A stretch of 64,000 bases of DNA from JAVBNT01 sp031551355 (GTDB lineage Bacteria; Vulcanimicrobiota; CADAWZ01), in contig JAVBNT010000023.1 in NCBI GenBank assembly GCA_031551355.1, positions 1 through 64,000 of the forward strand, read 5' to 3'. The notes under the pieces were generated by a model. The model ran no database searches, was not told the DNA's origin, and saw only the letters and a program-made list of their open reading frames with translations. Below, one piece after another: positions 1-9,638 of the stretch. A program made the translations under genes and the position numbers. The first letter of the stretch is position 1, and every line of letters begins with the position of its first letter.

Positions 1-39
1 AAGGTCGGTTCCGGAGCGTCTTCGCAAAAAATCAAGTAA
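1..39 (+). CDS. possible 3' end of an upstream gene
   Basis: Frame 1 is open from the window edge for twelve codons and stops with TAA at 37-39. The tail is basic (ends QKIK). It is too short to identify and could be chance. Nothing else coding is seen up to the lipoprotein gene that starts at 236. Confidence 0.2.
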   Translation, partial: KVGSGASSQKIK

Positions 40-235
40 ACAAAAGCTGTCGGCGGGAAGGAATGAGTCGCATGTAACTTATGAAAGCTTACTAAAATGT
101 CTGTTGGCAGACAAAATAAGTGTCTCATGCGTGAATCCTGCGGAATACATAATATGATGTTGACAAAATATTTAAACTATCATAATATTAAGTATCACGC
201 TTGTTTAGATGAGGGAGGATGAGGGAGGAAGATTC

Positions 236-922
236 ATGAAGTATCTTTTTGTAAAAAGCCTCGTTTTATTTTTTATACTGGGTTTCTTCTGTGGCTGCAG
301 CAATAATGTCAAAATTAATGATGAAAAAATAAACTACAAGGAAGAGATGTTAAAGGAGGGAACCCCCGTCTCTCCCGGATACACTTATGCCACGAAAGAC
401 GGAACTTTTGCACGGGAATTGGAAACCGCTATTCAGGAAATAGCCGGCGAAAGGGTCGAGGTCTATTATGAGGACGATGCCCAGAAACTTTACCGGCTGT
501 TCGTTACTCAGGATAGTGTGAATTTACATATGACTATGAAGGAAGGTAGGACAAATAAACTGTCCCAGCGGTTTGCTGCTCCTGAGGGGTTAAATTTACA
601 CATATCGTTCAGGGTAGATCCAACCAAATCCAATAATGAGAGAGAAATAGAATTTTCCAAAGATATCAAACGCACTATGGCAATATTGGCCGAACATCTG
701 AAAAAGCCCAAAAAAAAGAATGTTTGCGTCCAATTTATGGGAGTAGTCGACGTTCCTTCACGGCACCCAACAGACGAAAACCCATATATAACCGTTATTA
801 TAGCTTCAATAATGACTGATGCAGTAAAGAAAACCGACTGGAGTTCTGTTAAGCCGGAAGAAATCCCCGATATATGCAGGAGAGACGGCGGTTTTTTTGA
901 AAATGCAATGTTTGATGATTAG
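236..922 (+). CDS. predicted lipoprotein of unknown function
   Basis: The start is placed at the ATG at 236 because it is preceded by a GAGGGAGG ribosome-binding site and opens a lipoprotein signal: a basic N-terminus (MKYLFVK), a hydrophobic core and a lipobox ending in GCS at about residue 20. An in-frame start 27 nt upstream would bury this signal. The mature protein (about 208 aa) is soluble, mixed alpha/beta and rich in charged residues, and I recognise no family. It is probably anchored in the cell envelope. It is a single gene, followed by a bidirectional terminator that separates it from the convergent aminotransferase. Confidence 0.7.
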   Translation: MKYLFVKSLVLFFILGFFCGCSNNVKINDEKINYKEEMLKEGTPVSPGYTYATKDGTFARELETAIQEIAGERVEVYYEDDAQKLYRLFVTQDSVNLHMTMKEGRTNKLSQRFAAPEGLNLHISFRVDPTKSNNEREIEFSKDIKRTMAILAEHLKKPKKKNVCVQFMGVVDVPSRHPTDENPYITVIIASIMTDAVKKTDWSSVKPEEIPDICRRDGGFFENAMFDD

Positions 923-1080
923 CAACATTCTTATTACCAACTTAACTCCTCACAGCACACTGCTCCAAAGCATAAAAAAATATTCACTTTATATGACTTA
1001 TATCGCCTGACTTCAGTATCTGATCAGATTCTCATATAAAGAAAATAATAAAGAAATTTTATGTCAAAACAAGATTCGGA

Positions 1081-1117
1081 TAAAGCCGGACAGAGGAAAG
1101 ATCTCTGTCCGGCTTTA
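1081..1117. terminator. bidirectional intrinsic terminator
   Basis: A perfect 15-bp stem (TAAAGCCGGACAGAG and its complement) with a 7-nt loop lies between the convergent lipoprotein and aminotransferase genes. A/T tracts on both sides make it usable in both directions. Confidence 0.85.
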
Positions 1118-1131
1118 TCTAATATTTATAA

Positions 1132-2367
1132 TTATATATAAGTATCTTTCAGTGCCGATTCAATAATATCAAGCGACCTGTCCAGATCCTGTTGAGTATG
1201 CCCATAGCATATATACCAGTGGTGGAAGGGCTGTATAAACAGTCCCTGCCTGATGGCAGAGGTATAGAATTTCGTCCTTCTCTCCTTGTAAAGTCCCTCG
1301 TCATCTCTGTCAAAGGTAATGAACGGCATTGGAGGAACCTGTGAGACAGTCACCTTATAAGGTAATTTTGCCGCAATCCCGTCAAGGCGTTTATTAAAGG
1401 CAACCCCTCTCTCCCAAATTTTGCCGGCAACGTCTTCCCTTTCTAAAATATCAAGACACTTCATTGCCGCAATCATTTCCAGGCTGTTCGGGAAAAATGT
1501 CGAAGAAATGAAAACTTCCTTTTCTGCGATTTTCATTATCTCGCTTTTACCAAGAACCGCGGCAATCGGATATCCGTTGGCAAGAGCTTTTCCGAACACA
1601 GCCATATCCGGAGTAACACCGTAGTGTTTTTGTGCGCCGCCGAGACCAAAGCGGAATCCTGTTCTGATCTCATCCATAATAAAAATTGCACCATGTTCCT
1701 TGGCAAGGGCTTTGACACCTTCAAGAAATCCCGGAGCAGGTTCCGTTACAGCATCGTTAAGAGGATGCCCGACACCCGTTATAATGACGCATGCGACCTC
1801 ATTTTTATTCTGTTCGAGTAGCTGCTTCAAAGAGTTCAAATCATTGTAATGGAACTCCATAACATCTTCATAAACTTTCTTAGGGACACCGCCATGTACT
1901 TCTACACACCAGTCGTGCCAGCCATGATAACCGCAGCGCAGCACTTTGTCGCGTCCCGTATGTCCTCTGGCGATTCTGACCGCACAGGATGTGGCGTCGG
2001 AACCGGTTTTAACAAGAATACCCATTTCCGCACAAGGAATCAGATCTATAAGACGTTTTAAAAGCTTGTTCTGCCATTCCTGAACCAGACTGAAGCAAAA
2101 GCCTTTGGACATCTGTTCTATTACCGCCTGATTTATTTCCGGCTCGACATAGCCGAGAATTATCGGACCGTAAGCGCAGAGCATGTCTATGTAATCATTG
2201 CCGTCCTCGTCAATGATATGTCCGCCATGGCCTTCTTTTATAAATATCGGATATTCGCCGGGAACAAAATTATAAGGTCTTCTGATGCCCATAACTCCGC
2301 CGGGTGAAAGCCTTTTGGCCTCTTCAAAAAGAGCAAGGGAACGTTCAAGATTCAATTTGTCTTTCAT
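1132..2367 (-). CDS. class III PLP-dependent aminotransferase (glutamate-1-semialdehyde aminomutase-like)
   Basis: The protein is 411 aa, near the usual length of class III aminotransferases. It has the family hallmarks: a G-S-D-A-T phosphate-binding segment near residue 120, MDEIRTGFRF as the DE pair contacting PLP, and FGKALANGYP with the Schiff-base lysine. It most resembles the glutamate-1-semialdehyde aminomutase/aminotransferase subgroup. No other tetrapyrrole gene is near, so I would not call it hemL. An omega-amino acid or amino-sugar aminotransferase is equally likely, and an amino-acid catabolic role would fit kamA and kdd elsewhere in the window. It is divergent from the gene at 2545. 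Confidence 0.8.
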   Translation of the reverse strand: MKDKLNLERSLALFEEAKRLSPGGVMGIRRPYNFVPGEYPIFIKEGHGGHIIDEDGNDYIDMLCAYGPIILGYVEPEINQAVIEQMSKGFCFSLVQEWQNKLLKRLIDLIPCAEMGILVKTGSDATSCAVRIARGHTGRDKVLRCGYHGWHDWCVEVHGGVPKKVYEDVMEFHYNDLNSLKQLLEQNKNEVACVIITGVGHPLNDAVTEPAPGFLEGVKALAKEHGAIFIMDEIRTGFRFGLGGAQKHYGVTPDMAVFGKALANGYPIAAVLGKSEIMKIAEKEVFISSTFFPNSLEMIAAMKCLDILEREDVAGKIWERGVAFNKRLDGIAAKLPYKVTVSQVPPMPFITFDRDDEGLYKERRTKFYTSAIRQGLFIQPFHHWYICYGHTQQDLDRSLDIIESALKDTYI

Positions 2368-2544
2368 AAATTATCTAGCCTCCATATTATCACTTTTAGC
2401 CATAATCAGATAGTTAAGCAGAGCTCGACAAATTCCCTTCATTTAGCAGCACAGGCATTTTCAAACAGCTTATCATAATATAAAGGATTAATACCCACGG
2501 AAAAGGAATTTTTCTAGAGAAATTTTAATCAAGGGGGTAATGTT

Positions 2545-3423
2545 ATGAACATTTTTAAAACCTGGTTTATTATCGTTCTGACCTTCCTGACAATACATCC
2601 GCTCACGGCACTTGCCTGGTACGATATAGAAGAACCTCCGCCGATAAAGGAAAAAGAAAAAAAACAGACTGAAAAACCGGCAACAACAACTGCACCTACG
2701 GCACCCGAAACAGTCGGAGCAGCCACTGTTTACGGAAAAGTAATATCAATGGGCAATCCGATAAGCGGGGCTACGGTAATGCTCGGCAACGGAATGAGTG
2801 CTGTGACCGACGCAAAAGGCGAATACAGAATAACGGGAATCGCTCCGGGTGAGTATACTATCATGATTTCCGCTCCCGGATGCAACACGGCAAACGGCAC
2901 GGTAACTCTTGCCGGCGGGCAGACCAAATCAGTTTTATCGTCTTTATCGCCCGATTATATGCCTGCACGCAACTCCCAGCTAAACAACCCGGAATTTAAC
3001 AATAACACAACAAACAGCAACCCCGATCCCGAGATATACAACAAGCCGAAAACAGTAAGAAAAAGCACCTCCACCAAAAAAGAAAAGGCAGAGAAGGAAT
3101 ATGGCTGTATAACGGTCAAAGCTTATCCGATGAAAGACCTTTTCGGTGGTTTCAGGGATGACGGGCGCAGATGGTGGGTCTATTCAATAAAAGTGGAACA
3201 AATGGGTTCAGGAACACTTCGTTGGAGCAATTTTTTCAACCGTCCGGTTGACAGGGACGATCGTACCAAGGAATTGTTCTGTTCCGGAGCTGTCGTCGGA
3301 GATGATTACCGGATAGAAATAGAATGGCGCAGCGTCCGCGGAGGAGACTCACGCACAAGGCACTGGACTAAAACGATGGATCGCTCGGATGTGACTTTCA
3401 CTTTTGATGCGCCGTCTTACTAA
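2545..3423 (+). CDS. exported protein with carboxypeptidase-regulatory-like domain
   Basis: The ATG at 2545 follows an AAGGGGG ribosome-binding site. Residues 1-26 form a Sec signal peptide ending near LTALA. A Pro/Lys/Thr-rich linker follows, then a carboxypeptidase-D regulatory-like (Ig-like, transthyretin-fold) domain at about 53-115, recognisable from VYGKVISMGNPISGATV and the DAKGEYRITGIAPGEYT pattern. After an Asn/Thr/Lys-rich spacer there is a C-terminal domain (about 185-292) with many aromatics and DDGRRWW that I do not recognise. It is probably a periplasmic or surface binding protein. The ankyrin lipoprotein gene starts 23 nt downstream, so the two are likely co-transcribed. Confidence 0.7.
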   Translation: MNIFKTWFIIVLTFLTIHPLTALAWYDIEEPPPIKEKEKKQTEKPATTTAPTAPETVGAATVYGKVISMGNPISGATVMLGNGMSAVTDAKGEYRITGIAPGEYTIMISAPGCNTANGTVTLAGGQTKSVLSSLSPDYMPARNSQLNNPEFNNNTTNSNPDPEIYNKPKTVRKSTSTKKEKAEKEYGCITVKAYPMKDLFGGFRDDGRRWWVYSIKVEQMGSGTLRWSNFFNRPVDRDDRTKELFCSGAVVGDDYRIEIEWRSVRGGDSRTRHWTKTMDRSDVTFTFDAPSY

Positions 3424-3446
3424 ATTAAATCGGGGTGATTAATAGT

Positions 3447-4049
3447 ATGACATACAAAAAAAATACGGTAAATATTAGCAAAATTTTTTTAGTAATATTT
3501 TTGGTATTTTTCTGCAGTTCATGCCTTTTCCAGCCCTCACAGAAAAAAACGGCAAAAACAAGCGGTGGTACAGTAAAATCCCTGCCTAACGCACAGGATG
3601 CACTGAACGCAGTTTTCAGCGAAGATACAAAAACGCTGGCTCTTATTTTGGAAAAAGTCCCCGATCTGGCAAATACAAAGGATAGTGAGGGATATTCGCT
3701 GTTACACATCGCAATTTGGAAAAACAACGCCAGAATTGCCAAAATACTACTAGGCACCAAAGCAGATCCGAACGCCAGAAGCAAATATGGCTTTACCGCC
3801 GTTCATGAACTGCTGAGATGCGATGAAAGCAATGACAGAAAAGAAATTCTTGAAATGATGATCCTGCGCCGAGCGGACGTCAATGCCCTTACGGAATCCG
3901 GCAATACTCCGCTGGATATTGCGGAAATACAGGACAAACAGGATTTTGCACGAGTTCTCAAGCATTACGGGGCAAAAAGAGCTAAGCAAACGATCGATCT
4001 GCCGCCTGTTCCCGATTTTGCAAAAAATTCAAATGAGATTCCCGAATAG
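3447..4049 (+). CDS. ankyrin-repeat lipoprotein
   Basis: The ATG at 3447 is preferred over an upstream GTG at 3435 because CGGGG precedes it at a suitable distance and the product then starts with a clean lipoprotein signal (hydrophobic core, lipobox CSSC). After the anchor there are about three ankyrin repeats (residues 55-185), with the GYSLLHIAI, GFTAVHELL and GNTPLDIAE helix starts and the interrepeat ADPNAR/ADVNAL turns. Ankyrin modules mediate protein binding; an envelope scaffold or inhibitor role is inference. It lies between the exported gene at 2545 and the amidohydrolase at 4095. Confidence 0.75.
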   Translation: MTYKKNTVNISKIFLVIFLVFFCSSCLFQPSQKKTAKTSGGTVKSLPNAQDALNAVFSEDTKTLALILEKVPDLANTKDSEGYSLLHIAIWKNNARIAKILLGTKADPNARSKYGFTAVHELLRCDESNDRKEILEMMILRRADVNALTESGNTPLDIAEIQDKQDFARVLKHYGAKRAKQTIDLPPVPDFAKNSNEIPE

Positions 4050-4094
4050 GAATTTATGCATCATAAGACATATGACAACAAAGGAGGTACATTC

Positions 4095-5573
4095 ATGAAA
4101 AATAAAAAATTTAAGTTGATAAGAAGCAAATTTCTTCTGCTTGTAAATAAGAAAGAGTTCGGCGAAAGGCGGATACTTGACGGCTACGTGCTTACAAACG
4201 GCTCCGTTATTGAGGAAGTCGGCCATTATACTCCGGAAACCGGGGAGAGAATTATAAATTCCTATGGGAACGAGCTGCAGATAATAGGTCTTGAAAACAA
4301 AGAAAATCCTACAGAAAAAGATATACCATGTCTTCCGGGTGTTGTTATGCCCGGTTTTGTCAAAGCCCATGGCCATGACCATGAATCTCCGCTCATAGGC
4401 CTAGCCAGGGATGAACCGCTTACAGAATGGCTGGATCATTCCGTAAACGTATTTACCGGCTTCATGAATGAAGAAAGGAAAATGCTTGAGGGGCACTTCG
4501 GCAAATCTCCTAACTATATTACATATATAAAGGCAAGACTTGACGATATTTATTACGGTATAACCTCCACAATGGTCCATCACTGCAACCATGGTAAATA
4601 CAGGGTTGAAGACATTGTTAAAGCCAATGTGAAAGCAGGCACAAAAATGATCATTGCCGTAGGGGCGCAGGACAGAAACTATGACAGCCGTATCCTTGAT
4701 ACGCCTCAGGAATCGGTCGAACGCATGGACAGGTATTTGCGGGAATTCGGCAATACGGACAGAACCTGGATAATACCGGGTCCGGATCAGGATTTTTCCA
4801 ATGGACCGGAACAACTGAAAGCATTGAAGAAATGGTCGCGTGATCATGGAACACTAATTCATATTCATTCCTCGGAAGAGCCTAACACAACGAGATGGTT
4901 CTGTAAAGAATATGGGATGACACCGGTCGAGTATTTTAAAAGCATTGATTTTCTTGACAAAAATACCGTATTGGCACATCAGGTTAACTGCACGGATAAC
5001 GATCTAAGAATAATAAAAGAGACCGGTACAGTAATAGTACATAACCCGCTGGCCAACACTATTTTAGGCTCGGGAATGCCCCCGGTAGTTGAAATGATGG
5101 AAATGGGAATTCCGGTGGTAATTTCCACGGACGGTTCGGGAAGTGCCGACAACCAGAATATGCTTATGGCCGCAAAAGCCGCATCTCAATATCAAAAAGC
5201 TCTGCATCAGAACGCCAGACTCTTGCCGTCAGATATGCTTATTGAGCTGATAACAACAGAGCCTGCCAAACACCTTAGGCTCAATACCGGTTCACTGGAA
5301 AAAGGCAAAGATGCCGATATTATATTCCTAGAGCTGACTGCCCCTAATATAACTCCTACAAGACAGGTTAACCTTGTTGAGAATCTCATTTGGGCGGCCA
5401 ACGGCAATGAAGTCAAATACGTCATCGCCAACGGGGATATACTCATGTATAACGGAAAATTCATGACTCTTGACGAAAATGAAATTAAAAATGAGATTCA
5501 GGAACTGTCGGAGATGTTCGATGAATATAGTAAAACAGCCGAAGAGATTGTCGGAACAGGGGCTCATAAATAA
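4095..5573 (+). CDS. amidohydrolase-superfamily deaminase (SsnA / cytosine-guanine deaminase-like)
   Basis: The start is the ATG at 4095, 7 nt after an AAAGGAGG site. The 492-aa protein is a cyclic amidohydrolase of the COG0402 type. Metal ligands are visible: HGHDHE (HxH motif) near residue 90, HIHSSEEP near 255, a histidine in LAHQ near 295 and the aspartate in STDGSGS near 345. Family members deaminate guanine, 8-oxoguanine, cytosine or S-adenosylhomocysteine, or act in selenium-linked purine metabolism (SsnA). The substrate cannot be read from sequence. A purine role would fit the AllFGH-like genes and nucleoside phosphorylase at 38-44 kb. Confidence 0.75.
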   Translation: MKNKKFKLIRSKFLLLVNKKEFGERRILDGYVLTNGSVIEEVGHYTPETGERIINSYGNELQIIGLENKENPTEKDIPCLPGVVMPGFVKAHGHDHESPLIGLARDEPLTEWLDHSVNVFTGFMNEERKMLEGHFGKSPNYITYIKARLDDIYYGITSTMVHHCNHGKYRVEDIVKANVKAGTKMIIAVGAQDRNYDSRILDTPQESVERMDRYLREFGNTDRTWIIPGPDQDFSNGPEQLKALKKWSRDHGTLIHIHSSEEPNTTRWFCKEYGMTPVEYFKSIDFLDKNTVLAHQVNCTDNDLRIIKETGTVIVHNPLANTILGSGMPPVVEMMEMGIPVVISTDGSGSADNQNMLMAAKAASQYQKALHQNARLLPSDMLIELITTEPAKHLRLNTGSLEKGKDADIIFLELTAPNITPTRQVNLVENLIWAANGNEVKYVIANGDILMYNGKFMTLDENEIKNEIQELSEMFDEYSKTAEEIVGTGAHK

Positions 5574-5705
5574 TTTTTATTTAACAAAAAGGAGTTTCCT
5601 ACAGCAAGAAAGAATACTTGCTAAGTCAAAATGGTGATGCGGGTGTAGATATCCGTATTGACCATAAAACTGCATTATTTGCATTATTTTTTAGGAGGAT
5701 TTTGT

Positions 5706-5981
5706 ATGAATATCTACGTGGGTAACCTGTCTTATGAGGTAAATGAAGACGACCTCAGAGAAACATTTGAAACTTATGGACAGGTTACGACCTCTACCAT
5801 AATCAAAGACAAATTCAGCGGAAAATCAAAAGGTTTTGGTTTTGTTGAAATGTCCGACAACGAAAAGGGAAAAGAAGCTATCGAGTCTTTGAATGGTAAA
5901 GACTACAGAGGAAGAACAATTAAGGTAAATGAGGCTCTTCCGAGACAGGAACGCCCCAGAACACCTAGAAGCGGATATTAA
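5706..5981 (+). CDS. single-RRM RNA-binding protein
   Basis: The ATG at 5706 follows TTTAGGAGGA. The 91-aa product is one RNA-recognition motif: RNP2 as IYVGNL at residues 2-8 and RNP1 as KGFGFVEM at about 43-50, with a short Arg/Pro tail (RQERPRTPR). Such small RRM proteins in bacteria are often cold- or stress-induced and bind RNA non-specifically. The 5' leader between 5574 and 5705 has no ORF and could carry regulation, but I see no defined structure. A palindromic terminator follows 28 nt after the stop. Confidence 0.9.
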   Translation: MNIYVGNLSYEVNEDDLRETFETYGQVTTSTIIKDKFSGKSKGFGFVEMSDNEKGKEAIESLNGKDYRGRTIKVNEALPRQERPRTPRSGY

Positions 5982-6009
5982 TAAACGTAAGTAAATAACA
6001 ACTGAATAA

Positions 6010-6037
6010 AAAAACCGTCTTGTACAAGACGGTTTTT
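6010..6037. terminator. palindromic intrinsic terminator
   Basis: AAAAACCGTCTTG and its exact complement form a 28-nt palindrome with A/T flanks, just after the RRM gene and 26 nt before the epimerase gene. Confidence 0.85.
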
Positions 6038-6063
6038 CTTTTAAATCTGTGAAAGGATAGACT

Positions 6064-7005
6064 ATGGCAAGAATACTCGTAGCGGGCGGAGCCGGATTCA
6101 TAGGCTCTCATCTATGCAAAGAACTGCTAAGGAGGGGGAACGAGGTAGTTTGTCTCGACAACCTCCTGACAGGTTCAAAAGACAATGTAAAAGATCTTAT
6201 CAAACACGACAGTTTTGAATTTATCAAACATGACATAATAGAATCAATCGTTGTTGAAGTAGATCAAATTTACAATCTGGCCTGCCCTGCATCACCGGTC
6301 CATTATCAGCACAATCCTGTTTACACAATTAAATGTTCCACTCTGGGAACATTTAATTTACTTGGCCTGGCAAAAAGACTTAACGCACGTATTTTGCAGG
6401 CATCAACTTCTGAGGTTTACGGCGATCCTGAAGTACACCCCCAAAAGGAAGACTACTGGGGAAACGTTAATCCCATAGGTATACGTTCATGTTACGACGA
6501 GGGTAAAAGGCTGGCGGAAGCGCTATGTATGGATTATCACAGACAATACGGAACAGAAGTAAGAATTATAAGAATCTTCAATACATACGGACCCAATATG
6601 GCGGTAAACGATGGAAGAGTTGTATCGAACTTCCTTACCCAGGCGATAAAAAATGAGCCAATAACCGTATACGGACGCGGAGAGCAGACAAGAAGTTTCC
6701 AATATGTATCCGATCTCGTCGAAGGTATGATCCGTATGATGGAAAAAGACGAATTTACAGGCCCGGTTAATCTGGGCAATCCTCATGAATACACGGTAAT
6801 GGAAATCGCCGAAAAAGCAATAAAATGCTGCAATTCAAAATCGGAGATAATATATATGGATCTGCCGTCCGACGATCCTAAACGCAGAAAACCGGATATT
6901 ACACTCGCCGGAGAAATGCTTGACTGGAGTCCAAAAATAGATCTGGACACCGGAATATTGGCAACAAGAGACTATTTTATAGATAAACTGGAAAAAACTC
7001 AATAG
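6064..7005 (+). CDS. NAD-dependent UDP-glucuronate decarboxylase-like SDR
   Basis: This is a 313-aa extended short-chain dehydrogenase. The Rossmann glycine motif GGAGFIGSH is at residues 8-16, the serine of the STSEVYGD segment is near 120, and the catalytic Y-x-x-x-K is in SCYDEGKR near 145. The RIFNTYGP and RSFQYVSDLVEGM blocks are typical of UDP-glucuronate decarboxylase (UDP-xylose synthase) and its close relatives. The expected reaction is UDP-GlcA to UDP-xylose plus CO2 for surface glycan synthesis. dTDP-glucose 4,6-dehydratase is less likely given the short length and the YDEGKR motif. Glycogen phosphorylase follows 39 nt downstream. Confidence 0.85.
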   Translation: MARILVAGGAGFIGSHLCKELLRRGNEVVCLDNLLTGSKDNVKDLIKHDSFEFIKHDIIESIVVEVDQIYNLACPASPVHYQHNPVYTIKCSTLGTFNLLGLAKRLNARILQASTSEVYGDPEVHPQKEDYWGNVNPIGIRSCYDEGKRLAEALCMDYHRQYGTEVRIIRIFNTYGPNMAVNDGRVVSNFLTQAIKNEPITVYGRGEQTRSFQYVSDLVEGMIRMMEKDEFTGPVNLGNPHEYTVMEIAEKAIKCCNSKSEIIYMDLPSDDPKRRKPDITLAGEMLDWSPKIDLDTGILATRDYFIDKLEKTQ

Positions 7006-7044
7006 TCGCTGCCGGAAAAAACGACAACAACAAGGAGTAGTAAA

Positions 7045-9576
7045 ATGACGATAACTTCAAAAGGAAACGGAACAAAAGATTTCTGGAAACTGGTGGAACA
7101 CTACCGGAAAAAAGATAAAAAAACAATGACCTACAGCATTGCCGATCATATGGAATATACACTGGCAAAGCACGAGAGAATATCGAATAAAAGAGATTTT
7201 TATTCGTCAGTGGCGCTGGCTGTAAGAGATTATCTCGTTGAAGACGCCAACGATGTAAACTATCTGTCATATCAGCATAACGTAAAACGCGTGTACTATC
7301 TGTCAATGGAATACCTTATGGGCAGGGCGCTGTGCAACACGATGATAAATATGGGCCTCTACCCTCTGGTAAGCTCAATATTAAAGGATTTTGAGATAGA
7401 TTTGGACACTCTTATGTGCATGGAAGACGATGCCGGTCTGGGAAATGGAGGTCTGGGAAGACTCGCAGCCTGCTTCATGGATTCCATGGCGACACTGGGA
7501 ATTCCATGTTACGGATACGGACTGCGCTATGATTACGGTATCTTCTCGCAAAAAATTGAAAACGGCTTCCAGGTGGAAACTCCCGATGAATGGTTGAGAT
7601 ATGACAATCACTGGGAAATAAAACGTGAAGATCACAGTTATGATGTCGGTATTAACGGCAATGTAAACGAATACATGGACGGCGACGGCAGAATATATTA
7701 TGAGTGGACCGACCGTCAGGAAGTCAGAGCGCATGCCTGTGACATGCTGATACCCGGATACGGAAACAGTGTTGCGAACTTCCTGCGTTTATGGACGGCA
7801 AGAGCAAAGCATGAGTTCGATCTCGGAGCTTTCAACGAAGGATTCTACCTTAAAGCGGTTGAACAACAGGGTCTGGCGGAAACAATCTCCAAAGTCCTCT
7901 ACCCCAACGACAATTCGGAAAGAGGCAGACAGCTTAGACTGCTGCAGGAATACTTCTTTGTATCGGCAACGATACAGGACATTGCGATGCGTCATCTGGC
8001 AACCAACCCGACGCTTGACAATCTGCATGAAAAGGCCGCGATTCAATTGAATGACACCCATCCGGCACTTGCCATACCTGAGCTTATGAGGGTACTTATA
8101 GATACCCACAAGTATAATTGGGATCAGGCCTGGGGTATAACCTCAAAAACATTCGGCTACACAAACCACACGGTCATGCCCGAAGCCATGGAAAAGTGGC
8201 CGGTATCGATACTCCGTGAAATGCTGCCTAGACACCTGCAGATCATATATGAAATAAATAAACGTTTCCTTGATGAAGTATCGCAAAAATTCCCCGGCGA
8301 CAGCGACAGGCTGCGCAGAATGTCACTGATACAGGAAGATGGGGAAAAATCGGTAAGGATGGCCCACCTGGCAGTTGTCGGCAGTCATAAGGTCAACGGG
8401 GTTGCCGCGCTGCATTCACAGATACTGGTGGAAAGCCTTTTCAGAGATTTCGCAGAACTATGGCCTAAAAAATTCTGTAATAAAACAAACGGCATAACAC
8501 CGAGAAGATGGCTTTTGATAAGCAATCCCAAACTTGCCGAGCTTATTACCGACACAATCGGAGACAAGTGGGTAACAGATCTTGACGAACTGAAAAAACT
8601 GTTAAAACAGAAAGATAATAAGTCTTTCAAGGAAAAATGGGCGGCTGTTAAAAGACACAATAAAGAGTGCCTTGCAAAATATATCAAAGAAAATAATAAT
8701 ATTGATGTCAATCTTGATTCCATCTTTGACTGCCAGGTAAAAAGGATACATGAATATAAAAGGCAGCTCCTCAATATATTGCATGTAATTACGCTTTATA
8801 ATGCCATCAAAGACAATCCCAGCGGTAAGTTCATACCAAGAACGGTTATATTCTCCGGAAAGGCCGCCGCAGGATATACGATGGCAAAACTGATTATAAA
8901 ACTGATCAACTCGGTTGCCGATGTTGTAAATAATGATCCGGATATCGGCGACAGGCTTAAAGTCGTATTCCTCGCCAATTACTCAGTCTCCCTCGCAGAG
9001 CTGATAATACCTGCAGCCGATCTGTCGGAGCAAATATCAACGGCAGGAATGGAAGCTTCCGGAACGGGAAATATGAAGCTTTCTCTTAACGGAGCGCTGA
9101 CAATAGGAACGCTTGACGGTGCCAATGTTGAAATCGGTGAAGAAGTTGGCGATGAAAATATATTTATTTTCGGACTAAAATCACATGAAGTCGATGAAAT
9201 AAAAGCACACGGATTCAATCCAATGGAAGTCGTTCAGGGAAATCCAATGCTTAAGAGATGCCTTGATATGATTTCCAACGGTTATTTCTCCAACGGAGAC
9301 AGAGAGATATTCAAGCCCATACTTGGTTCACTACTTTATGGCGGCGACAAGTATATGATTACACTCGACTATGATTCATACATAAAAGCCCAGGCTGAAG
9401 TTTCCGCAGAATTCCACAATCAGGGAGAGTGGATGAAAAAATCAATTATAAACTCTGCCTGCATGGGTAAATTCTCCAGCGACAGGACAATCAAGGAATA
9501 CGCTTCTGAAATATGGAACGTAAAGCCGATAACGGAGCTTCTGATTGAGAGAAAGAAAACGATTAAAGAGAAGTAG
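7045..9576 (+). CDS. glgP: glycogen/starch phosphorylase
   Basis: At 843 aa the protein has full family length. It releases glucose-1-phosphate from alpha-1,4-glucan using PLP. Seen are the N-terminal MEYLMGRAL and GNGGLGRLAACF blocks, the NDTHPA segment, and the PLP signature EASGTGNMKLSLNG with the cofactor lysine at about residue 678. It follows the sugar-nucleotide enzyme at 6064 closely (39 nt) and ends at an intrinsic terminator, so the pair probably forms one transcript that links storage polysaccharide to nucleotide-sugar supply. Confidence 0.97.
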   Translation: MTITSKGNGTKDFWKLVEHYRKKDKKTMTYSIADHMEYTLAKHERISNKRDFYSSVALAVRDYLVEDANDVNYLSYQHNVKRVYYLSMEYLMGRALCNTMINMGLYPLVSSILKDFEIDLDTLMCMEDDAGLGNGGLGRLAACFMDSMATLGIPCYGYGLRYDYGIFSQKIENGFQVETPDEWLRYDNHWEIKREDHSYDVGINGNVNEYMDGDGRIYYEWTDRQEVRAHACDMLIPGYGNSVANFLRLWTARAKHEFDLGAFNEGFYLKAVEQQGLAETISKVLYPNDNSERGRQLRLLQEYFFVSATIQDIAMRHLATNPTLDNLHEKAAIQLNDTHPALAIPELMRVLIDTHKYNWDQAWGITSKTFGYTNHTVMPEAMEKWPVSILREMLPRHLQIIYEINKRFLDEVSQKFPGDSDRLRRMSLIQEDGEKSVRMAHLAVVGSHKVNGVAALHSQILVESLFRDFAELWPKKFCNKTNGITPRRWLLISNPKLAELITDTIGDKWVTDLDELKKLLKQKDNKSFKEKWAAVKRHNKECLAKYIKENNNIDVNLDSIFDCQVKRIHEYKRQLLNILHVITLYNAIKDNPSGKFIPRTVIFSGKAAAGYTMAKLIIKLINSVADVVNNDPDIGDRLKVVFLANYSVSLAELIIPAADLSEQISTAGMEASGTGNMKLSLNGALTIGTLDGANVEIGEEVGDENIFIFGLKSHEVDEIKAHGFNPMEVVQGNPMLKRCLDMISNGYFSNGDREIFKPILGSLLYGGDKYMITLDYDSYIKAQAEVSAEFHNQGEWMKKSIINSACMGKFSSDRTIKEYASEIWNVKPITELLIERKKTIKEK

Positions 9577-9595
9577 GTATATACAAAATTTGAGA

Positions 9596-9633
9596 GATGG
9601 GGCTGTCGTGCTAACACGGCGGCCTCTTTTTAG
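9596..9633 (+). terminator. intrinsic terminator of glgP
   Basis: A GGGGCTGTCGTG / CACGGCGGCCTC stem with a CTAA loop is followed by TTTTT. The 5' strand has GCTGTC and the 3' strand GGCGGC, which pair through U-G wobbles, as in several other terminators in this window. Confidence 0.8.
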
Positions 9634-9638
9634 TTATC